Origin: Lytechinus variegatus
Taxonomy: Eukaryota > Echinodermata > Echinoidea > Temnopleuroida > Toxopneustidae
Reading direction: 5' to 3'
DNA length: 64,000 bases
Assembly (NCBI RefSeq): GCF_018143015.1
Contig: NC_054744.1
Coordinates: forward strand, 5,081,059 to 5,145,058
How positions within the stretch are numbered: the first letter of the stretch is position 1; every line of letters starts with the position of its first letter. Both the position numbers and the translations under genes were made by a program. Positions 55,347 through 64,000 of the stretch are shown piece by piece. The notes below the pieces were generated by a model that worked only from the letters and a program-made list of their open reading frames with translations, did no database searches and had not been told where the DNA came from.

Positions 55347-57460
55347 GTTGAACTTAAGTTAGTGGGGCATGGGCTTTCAAGGGGAGTGTATTTGGATATA
55401 AATCTCTCATGGTAGACCCGTGGTGGATCAACTTTTGACTTGCAGAAGCTACGTAATGCCTTTGGAAAATTAATGGTAAAGTCATCTCACTTTCCCTAGC
55501 CCGACACTGTTGCCCGATGCCAGTGAGGCACGGTCGAAGCTTTCTCGCTGGTACACCGAGTTTGCTTTCCCCACAACATGTCTCTGTTACAGGTTTTCCC
55601 AGCAAGTAATCCATTGCCAGTGAAAGCCACTGTTCCACTGACTTTAAAATCTTGGTTTCATTTTATAATTCAGTACATCACTGCTTTTACAGTGAAATGC
55701 TCTGTGTAGTCATCAATGCATTAGATTCTTCATATTGTGCTTGACATTAAGTTACTCCCTACTCTCAATTAAATACCCCCTGCAACCCGTCTTACAAAGA
55801 GTTGCGATTGATCCAATCAATCTCAAGTATATGGAAATCCATCAGTGTCATAATTTCTACAGGAATTTATAATAACATTTGAAATTTATATAGCGCATAA
55901 TAGTCAAAAGACTCTATGCACTTATACACAATGTTCTTTTAAACAAAGAGACGTACAGTGAATTTTCCAGCAAACAATGTATGTATGAATATACATCATA
56001 GAAAATATTTTGAACAAACATGCATAATAGATGTTGACGTTGCTGGCGGTCCATAGTTGTGATTGATGGGATCAGTCGCAACTCTTTGTAAGACTGGGCA
56101 TCGATCTGGGGTGAGCCTTTTCTCGGGGGCTATATCAGAATCTCTGTCATGTTGGTTCACGACGGTCTAAAAATAATGGCAGTTGTGGTAATGATTTCAA
56201 AATGAGTTAGTTCAGAGTCCAATCAAATGAGACTTTATGCTTTATTGGAATGAAATGTTTTTTGTAACAACCCGTTAGATGTTTCAAGAGCATTGCTACA
56301 TGTATTCAGGGGGGGGGGGGTGAGGGAATAAACCATTCAAGCTTACCACACATTACAAATATTTATATGGTATAAATTGCTCCCACCCTATTATATATGT
56401 TCAAGGAATAGTTAACAAGGAGATAAGGAGTATTGAAGAAAAAAGGTCTCACTCTCCACTTTATTTTTATTCATTTTTTTTGGGGGGGGGTTCTAATAGC
56501 TTGTATGAAGCAGATTCCAGAAAAAATTCTAGATCTGCAAAATGAAGCAGAGACTCTATACAATAGACCGGTTTACTAACATATTCAAATTTTATGCATA
56601 TCAGTTTAACAAAGGTTGCCAGAGGTTTGCCCAACATAACAACTAATGTATGCAAAGTGGATTCCAAGTATTGAAATACCTGTTAATATAGGTACAGGTT
56701 AATGGAATAACTCGTTACTAGGCCCCGAGGGAAGAAACATCCATAAATTTGACTATATTAGTAAAACCGGTCTATTTAAGCTTACTCTTCTCTTTTGACA
56801 TTTTTTCTTTTTCTTTTTTTCTGTGTGTGAATCAAGTCAAGGTAAGTCAGTCTGTGCCTCCCGCATGGTAATCCTGCAAGCATTTTCTTTCCAATCCTCA
56901 CATTCTTCAAGTGAGGATAAGCCAATGAATAGCCACAGATAAATAAATTACCTGATCTTTAAATTGAAATAACTTTATTTTACGGCAGAGTACATGTAAG
57001 CTATTCCCTCGATCTTTTTTAAATAAACATGATTTGCTCAAGTGCTGATACCATTATGTAGTCCAATATTTGCATTTCTGTATGAAGTCATATGACCTCT
57101 TTTTAATCTTTGTTGCATTAAATTGAACCCTTCCAAATCATTTTCAAAGAGTTTCAATTTTATATCATAAATTGGAACTACAATATATCAAGTTGACGCC
57201 AGCTTATGTGAAAAGATTTGGCTATAATCCTTTAATTTTTTTACCCCTTCTTTTTCTTGGAAAACAGTACCATATACTTATTGAAGTAAAAAAAAAAGGT
57301 ATATGCTTGTACAGTCTAGTCATTTCATTACAAGTTTTGTAATAAAATTCAAATTTACTGAAAATAAAGGCAATTTTGTACGTTTAATATCTTTTTTCTT
57401 TATAGAACCAGCACAATAATACCAAAGAGCACTACAGGGAATTACTGCAAGGTTTGTTCA
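55347..57460. other. No gene recognised
   Basis: A minus-strand frame at 55638-55354 begins MEQWLSLAMDYLLGKPVTET but has no family I recognise. At 55880-55935 TATATAGCGCATAATAGTCA resembles the 3' end of the SINE at 33955. The rest is AT-rich with short T runs. Confidence 0.4.
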
Positions 57461-57462
57461 AA

Positions 57463-58039
57463 TTAAAGGACAAGTCCACCAACAAAAAGTTGATTAGAAT
57501 AAAAAGAGAAAATTTCATGAATATTATTAGATGAAAAATGAGAAAGTCATGACATTTTAAATTTCCGCTTTATTTAAAAAGCGGTCATATGCAAATTTGG
57601 TATGCAGTGTAGGGGACTGATGATGTCACCCACTCACTATTTCTGTTGTATTTTATAATATGAAATCAAGAAATATTCTGATTTTCTTCTCATTTTCTTG
57701 TATTAAAACAAAGTTTTATACCTCGCTGGAAATATCAGCTCACCGATGTTCTAACATTTTATGGTTCAGTCAAGTTGGCCCTTATTGTCAAATCTACAAA
57801 AATTGAATATTGTATAATTAAACAATAAAAAACAAAAGAAATAGTGAGGGACATGGACTCTCATTTGCATGTCACCGAGTCATGCATACATCTGTTTTGT
57901 GAAGAATAAGCGAATCTTGAAATGTCATGTTTTTCTTATTTTTACATCCAATTTTGATGAAATTTCAAGAATTATATGCTTGTTTGATTTTGCTCTATTG
58001 ATTCAAATCAATTTTTTCTGGGGTGGACTTGACCTTTAA
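57463..58039. mobile_element. TTAA MITE, TIR AAAGGWCAAGTCCACC, second copy
   Basis: TTAAAGGACAAGTCCACCAA and GGGGTGGACTTGACCTTTAA with long inverted arms including GATGATGTCACCCACTCACT. The family is shared with 36715-37318. Confidence 0.87.
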
Positions 58040-58775
58040 AATGACATGCCACTCATAACCACTAGAGAGACTGTTGGTATAATCCATGGCAAATGGTGAT
58101 GATAATATACTGGATGGCTTAAATGGAATACTTCTGGTATTCAAGAGTATGGGCAAGAATTCCACAAACTGCAGATGAGTGGAATATTGGCCTTAACCAG
58201 TGGAATATATCTCATATTCCATGAAATAAAGCTATCTGATAAAATTATCCCATCCCCCCAAAAAAAAAGGAGGGGTAATTTTGAATTTAGGTGACATGAA
58301 AAACTATTACTTATTTGGCGAGCTGGATTAACACTATTTTTCCTCAGCTTACCCTCGGCACTGCTTCAAGGAGATAGCTACTTCCCGGTTGCCTCGGATA
58401 ATCATCAACTGTGATTATTTGCTTTATATTTTTCTTAACTACATATACATGTAGTTCAAAGCTATTCCTCCCCGATTCAACGTCTTTTGGAGTTTATATA
58501 CACCTTAAGTAATAAAACTAAGAAGGAACGACCTTACTGCAGAGAAAGAAAAAAATTATAAAACTGATAATTGAATATTTATTTGAATTTTTTCACATTC
58601 CATTACCAACAGAAAATCTACATGTAGAATACGTGATGACTTCTTCAAGTCCCTAAACAAAAATCAGAATACACCCCCCCCCCCCCTGACTACTTGCTGA
58701 TGAACTTACCTTTTAAAACATATTTCATGAATTTATGTAATCGTTTTGAATCTGTTTGATAGCGTTTAGAATCTA

Positions 58776-59088
58776 GGGCCCGTATTCTGAAGTCGGGTTT
58801 AACTTAAACTCAGGTTTAAAGTTGTGGTTTAAGTATGGCGAGCCAATTGTTACATAAATCACTAACAGTAGAGATATCATACTTCAGCTCATTTGGCTCT
58901 CAAATCATTCATAATTGTCTAGGAAGCATAAAAAGATTATTGGCTTCACCATCGATGAATCAGGAAACAGCACAGTAAACATAAGAAACATACAACTTAA
59001 TAACAAATTTGATACTTTTGGCTTCCCATACTTAAACCACAACTTTAAACCTGAGTTTAACTTAAACCCGACTTCAGAATACGGGCCA
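58776..59088. mobile_element. MITE, TIR GGGCCCGTATTCTGAAGTCGG, copy 3
   Basis: GGGCCCGTATTCTGAAGTCG and CGACTTCAGAATACGGGCC are perfect termini. This is the least diverged of the three copies, with arms continuing through AACTCAGGTTTAAAGTTGTG. Confidence 0.88.
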
Positions 59089-59135
59089 TTGTATGTACAT
59101 GTCTGTGTTGATTTCTCAAAATGACCAAGAGCCCT

Positions 59136-59470
59136 GTTGCATAAAAGTTACCATTATCGTGACTTTGCAATCCAATGATAACTTGCATGGAATCCTTGAT
59201 TTTGATTGGCTGTTGATCATCGTTACCATGGTAGTTAATCATTGGTTAGTAACATTACCATTATGGTAACTTTGCCATGCAATAGTAACTTGCATGGAAT
59301 CCTTGATTTTGATTGGCTGTTGATCATCGTTACCATGGCAGTTATTATTGGATGACAAAGATACGATTATGGTAACTTTGTCCTGCAATGGTAACTTGCA
59401 TGGAATCTTTGATTTTGTTTGGCTGTTGATCATTGTTAACATGGTACTTATCATTGGATGGTAAAGTTAC
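59136..59470. repeat. Three-unit ~107-bp tandem repeat
   Basis: Units share AACTTGCATGGAATCCTTGA, TTTTGATTGGCTGTTGATCA and CGTTACCATGG. The third unit is most diverged. Each unit carries GTTACCATGGY, itself near-palindromic. Confidence 0.88.
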
Positions 59471-59779
59471 CATACCTCTAATAGTAAACTTTGCACGACA
59501 CTTACATGTAGATAAATCCTTGTTATATAATTGGTTGTGTGCTATTGTTTATTCAGCACATTTTGCAATGACGTCGTCAACCGTGCAGTTTTGGATCCAT
59601 ACGATTTTGTCCATTGCACCCGCGCACCGAGACTGCAGCTCATGCACCAGCAGTGCGCATGTTATTATGATGTAACAATCACTGCAACAGACCAAATTTA
59701 CACTGCACAAACATGTTTACATCGAAATTCATGTATTTCATATGGAAAAAAAATCATTTTCTAGGTGTCATAGAACCCA

Positions 59780-59945
59780 AATAATGAATGTTTTTTTCAT
59801 TCATGCAATGGACAGAATACTTCATGAGGTGAAAGATGAAGTAATGATCCATTCAACTCGGCTACGCCTCGTTGAATAGATCATTTCATCTTTCACCTCA
59901 TGAAGTACATTATTCTGTCCATTGCACTCTTAAACATTCATTATT
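59780..59945. mobile_element. Hairpin element with ~75-bp arms
   Basis: AATAATGAATG...TGCAATGGACAGAATA and CTTCATGAGGTGAAAGATGA in the left arm have near-perfect inverted partners on the right. The loop is TCGGCTACGCCTC. No coding content. Confidence 0.85.
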
Positions 59946-60145
59946 TGTATATTATGCCACGGGGCCCAGAAACATACATGTAAACCAAAATAACTTTGGT
60001 GTGTGCTGTGTAGCACATGCAAAATCATATAAAATGAAATCGCTCGAGAACGAAAAAAAAAATTGTGTTAGCAGCCATGACCCCACTTCAATGAGAACAA
60101 CAAACGAACAGATGAGAAAAAGGTACGAAACAGAAAGAGTTTAAT

Positions 60146-61700
60146 TTACAATGCAAGTATGCACCAAAGGTTGGTTTACATGTGATAAATTCAATAGTTT
60201 TTCAAGATTTCCATGTGGGTTGCATGGAACCTACAAAATTGATAAAATTTTGAATGTCCATAGGACACTTTTATGAGCAAAAATATTCATGGGCTGTATG
60301 TTTTTATGATTCAATTTCATCATCCTATTCTGAAAAAAAAGAAATTATACATCTTGATCAAGCAAACATTTTGTGATAGACAAAATCAGTACAAGGCACG
60401 TTACATAAAGAGATAAATTGAATAAATGAGAATTATAGTAAAATAACATTAAATGGCAGTTTCAAGTAAAGGATTGTAATGCAACTACATGCCCTATCCA
60501 ATAATATACACAGCTGGCTGGTCAATTTTCAATGTCACACAAAATATATACTTGTAAAGTACATCATAAAAAGAGATTATTCACTCTCCTTGCAATGTAA
60601 GACAAGGTATGAACTGAAGAAATTATGCAAATATTCATATAATACAAGTACTAGTATTATCTAGGATAATTCTATAGTATTATAGACAATATCTAGTTTA
60701 TACAGGATATATTACAAAGATCTGTAGGTCCACACAAATGAAAAGTGGGGAGGGGGTGGGTTAGAATAGCAGTATCTGCCAAACAGATTTTTACTTCTCT
60801 TAATTAATAAAGAGATTGGTTGCCAGATGTTAAAAGTTGCATGTTCTGAGATTTCTTTTTTTTTTAATCACCCCCCATTGAAATATCATATCAAAGTGAT
60901 TGGTTAACATTGGTTTGACTTTTTAAAAATCTGAGCTAGAAGGTCACACTTGTCACCTGTGTCTGTGATATGTTACAAAAATGAAGCCCAGAAAAAATTG
61001 CGTTCGAAAATAATTATTAAGTGCTTCAAAAATTGAAATATAAAGTGACCGGAAACACCATCTTACTTTCATCCCATACACTTATGTGTACTATTTAGGT
61101 GTCTCTAAGACGCCTATTTACAAAATCAGGGTTTGCCTTGTAGTTCTAGCTTTTCATTCTCAATAATGGTTGTTTTCAGGGTTTATTAGTTCTAATACAT
61201 GCACTTGTGCACATGTTTCATCTTGGTTTGAGAATTTTTTAAATCGGCTGCTCACAAAATTAAACAATACCTTTAATAATATTCATGAATATTGAAAGTG
61301 CGCTGTCAAAATACTCCCCACGGAGTGGAGATTTGCATGGGTCATATTATAGCAACAAATATGCAATTGCTATAACAAGTTTACTATTGGCCAATCAAAT
61401 TGAATGATTTCACTAGCTTTACACCTTTATTGCAAATTTGTGATCATTTTCACGCTTTATCGTGAAACTTGCACCTGATCTGTACAAATATTCATGTTGA
61501 AAGAATGCTCAACAGAATAGTACTCCCTAGGGAGCGGAGATGGTGCATGCATACACTATCTGTCTGCTGTCAAGCCAGACTCTAACAACGAGAGAATATA
61601 TGTAAACTCCTTTTAAGTTAAACAAGCTGTCTCAATAAAGTGGAATATTACAATATATACCCCCACAAAGCTAATTAGTTTACATGTATACTATAGCCAA
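60146..61700. other. No gene recognised
   Basis: Unique-looking AT-rich sequence. Two related blocks, CCCCACGGAGTGGAGATTTG (61316) and TCCCTAGGGAGCGGAGATGG (61526), suggest a diverged duplication. No supported exon was found. Confidence 0.4.
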
Positions 61701-61753
61701 TTAAACAATCATGTAGTCCTGAAAGACATAATACTGACGGAGAAATGTACAAA

Positions 61754-61985
61754 ACTTCACACAGCTATCGGATTTTGTTGGAAATTTCTATTATTCGGGA
61801 TGAAAATGAGGAAAAGGTGACACTTTCATGTGAACGGTGAATCTTCCTTCCTCATTAACGACGAGCTGACAGAGATATATACACAACTTCACACAGGTAT
61901 CAGATGTTGTTGGAAATTTTTATTATTCTGGATGAAAATGAGGCAAAGGTGACACTTTACTGTGAATGGTGAATCTTCCTCACTA
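61754..61985. repeat. Two-copy ~125-bp tandem duplication
   Basis: GTTGGAAATTTCTATTATTC and GTTGGAAATTTTTATTATTC head two copies that continue through GATGAAAATGAGG and GGTGACACTTT to GGTGAATCTTCC. They lie in the probable 3' untranslated region of the gene ending at 62081. Confidence 0.85.
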
Positions 61986-62080
61986 ACATCAAGTTGAATT
62001 CAGATTTTGATCAAACATCGTTTTGCTTTTTTTCTTCTCAATTTCAAGGGGGGGGGGGGTGGGTTAATGAAGGAGGCCCT

Positions 62081-62217
62081 CTATGGACATTCACTCCTCC
62101 AGTCATCCAAAGCGTTGATGACGGCGGGATTGAATGGAAGGAAGGTGACTCTGCGATCCAGGCTGAGAGGCTCGCCATCGGTAGCATTCATCATGATGAT
62201 AAAACGCTTCCGGGTGG
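62081..62217 (-). CDS. Terminal coding exon of an unidentified gene
   Basis: A strong acceptor (TTTTTCTTTTCATGTTGCAG, plus-strand complement at 62218-62237) opens a frame that reads TRKRFIIMMNATDGEPLSLD and then RRVTFLPFNPAVINALDDWR, ending SECP and TAG (62083-62081). The exon enters in phase 1 (two bases of the first codon are here). Codon use looks coding and differs from the surrounding AT-rich sequence. I do not recognise the protein. It contains no cysteine pairs, membrane segment or catalytic motif I can name. The remaining exons should lie to the right on the minus strand, beyond satellite sequence or outside the window. A minus-strand AATAAA near 61920 could be its polyadenylation signal. 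Confidence 0.62.
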
Positions 62218-62859
62218 CTGCAACATGAAAAGAAAAATTTCAGATGATTTTACTATTGGTCCATGAATGCACACAAAGATGGAAAATACAATATACAGGC
62301 GTGTGAGTGATCACAAATAAAAAGATCTGAAAAAAGCTGAAGAGTATTGAAAAAGTCTGAAATAGAAAGAGCTCCCATACTTTTTGTACTGAGGAAAGCC
62401 AAATATATGCTGAAATTCAGCTGAAAATCAGAACAAAAAATCTGAAATCAGATAAAAATCTGAACTCTCACACCCCTGAATATCAAATAACAATAGAAAT
62501 GTATAAATAAACAAAATCACTTAATAACGTACTGCAATAGCTTACTATGGTCCCTTAAACTTCATAATTCATACTTCATTAGCATGATGATTCGAGGTCT
62601 GCATAAGGAGTACTATAACATCCCCCCCCCCCACATTCTATCAAGTATCTAAATCATAAAATTTACATAATTGCATTTTACAATAATCATATAAGAAATA
62701 AACGAGATCAGTGTTAATAAAAATAACACAGGACCTATTATAAGTTTGTCCCCATCAAATAAATTGGTCTACATATTTATTGTAGGCGCCCGATTCCGGT
62801 TTCAACAAAAAGGGATAATCACCCTGATGTAATGTTACTTTTAATTAAAAAAAAAATGA

Positions 62860-64000
62860 AAATTGATATGCCCAGTGTGATAGTCCACTATGTGAACATA
62901 CTACACGATCCCTACAGTGTGAAAGGATTTTTTTTAACAGCGTAAATCACATTTTCATATGGTCCATTATGTGAACACTGTGAGCGCTCAAAATGTTGAG
63001 ATGTCCAGTGTGAAACTATCCCATGATTACTTGAAGAAGTGTGAAGCGCAATTGCATCTTCACATACATGTAATCCACCATGTGAACAGTTTTATTTATT
63101 CATTTCAGTATAAAAAACATTGCACATAGCAGCCTTATGGCTGGATTGCGTACAATTTACAAGGAATGATTGATACGTACAATACACATACAATAGGTGA
63201 TAAAATATAAGTTTTTGAAATAAGACATAAATAAACTCTGATCTAGATTCAATGAATAGTGGTAATAGGATTTAACAAATGAATTTACTGATGAATATTT
63301 TATAATATAATTCAAAACGGTTGCTTTGGGATGTATATGCCAAATAAATATGCCATCTTTCATATAATTCATGTACCCAATGCAAACCAATCACCTCTGC
63401 TGCAATAATTATACTATATGATCATAGGAGAGGCAGCTAACTGGCCTGTGTGTATTAGGGCATTTTTCTTTCGGTGCAAGTATAGGATTAAGGATACAAA
63501 GTTTAAGGTCATATAATTCATACAATATGAGTGGAAATGGAAATATAATATAATTCAAAATGTTCTCCAATGTCTCTCCAGTGTGAGAAGTCATAATGCT
63601 GAAGTATCCACAGTGTGAAATGACCTTCACTCTGTTAATTTTGAAATGATGAATCACATTTTCACATTCCATTATGTGAGAACTCAAAATGCTGAAGTGT
63701 CTGTAGTGTGTTCACACTAACACATTTGAGAATTTAGCAATGTAAATCACACCTTCACATAGTCCACTATGTGAACACACTGTGACCATTCAAATTCTGG
63801 AGGTGTCCACAGTACAAAATTGTCTTTTCACACAATTAAATTTGATTATTTCAAGCAGTGTTATCTGCATTCTTCACAAGGTCCTTTATGTGAACACACT
63901 TGTGAGAACTCCAAATGCTGAAGTATCAACAGTGTGAAATGAACTTCACACTGTTAAATCTGATAATTTTAACAGTGTGAATCACATTTTCACATAGTCC
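62860..64000. repeat. Satellite of ~110-150-bp units (CACATWGTCCACTATGTGAACAC), with an insertion
   Basis: Units carry CACATAGTCCACTATGTGAA, TGCTGAAGTRTCCACAGTGT and GAAATGACCTTCACTCTGTT. The array runs off the right edge. A foreign segment at about 63085-63570 interrupts it. Confidence 0.82.
63085..63570 (-). mobile_element. Probable LINE 3' end inserted in the satellite
   Basis: The plus strand begins TTTTATTTATTCATTTCAGT and then AGCAGCCTTATGGCTGGATT, which read on the minus strand is an A-rich AATAAATAAAA terminus after a small CAGCCATAAGGCTGCT hairpin, typical of CR1/L2-like 3' ends. No coding sequence is recognisable. Confidence 0.4.

Noticed and set aside
55354-55638. 94-codon minus-strand frame with balanced composition
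   Set aside because: It looks less random than its neighbours, but I could not match it to any family, and no splice context supports it. A protein search could change this.
1-64000. CRISPR arrays, operons, bacterial-type promoters
   Set aside because: The window is eukaryotic, and the tandem repeats present lack the short-repeat, unique-spacer pattern.

Overview
This is eukaryotic DNA from an AT-rich animal genome crowded with interspersed repeats. GT-AG introns, tRNA-headed SINEs, several non-LTR retrotransposons, many palindromic TTAA-flanked elements and a dispersed GC-rich motif of the type GCGAGCGCGAAGCGCGAGC suggest a marine invertebrate deuterostome, most likely an echinoderm such as a sea urchin. 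That assignment is an inference; nothing here proves the species.

Four host loci were assembled from splice-phase-consistent exons or a complete short reading frame. (1) 2931-16599, minus: seven exons of an SLC24 (NCKX) K+-dependent Na+/Ca2+ exchanger. The N-terminal ~425 residues are present; the last exons, with the alpha-2 repeat, lie beyond the left edge. The last visible donor is a GC splice site. (2) 32644-40924, minus: a complete three-exon gene for a ~252-residue protein with two tandem death domains. Its 6.8-kb first intron holds an intronless 25-residue eL41 (RPL41)-like frame (35741-35818), a CR1-like LINE split by a MITE, GC-motif satellite, and a minisatellite with five AGGTCA direct repeats. 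(3) 51830-53559, plus: the complete three-exon LSM6 gene (84 residues). (4) 62081-62217, minus: a terminal coding exon of an unidentified gene whose other exons are not visible.

Between (2) and (3), 45.0-50.5 kb holds a nearly intact RNase H-bearing non-LTR retrotransposon. It has ORF1 with three zinc knuckles, and ORF2 with endonuclease, reverse transcriptase and RNase H broken by one 1-nt frame error. Older LINE pieces lie at about 1.0-2.35, 9.9-10.55, 19.1-19.3 and 36.2-37.6 kb.

Most of the rest is non-autonomous inverted-repeat elements (at least ten families), tandem repeats and pyrimidine- or dinucleotide-rich simple sequence. The stretches 16.6-18.3, 19.8-22.7, 29.0-30.3, 41.9-45.0, 55.3-57.4 and 60.1-61.7 kb hold no gene I can support.
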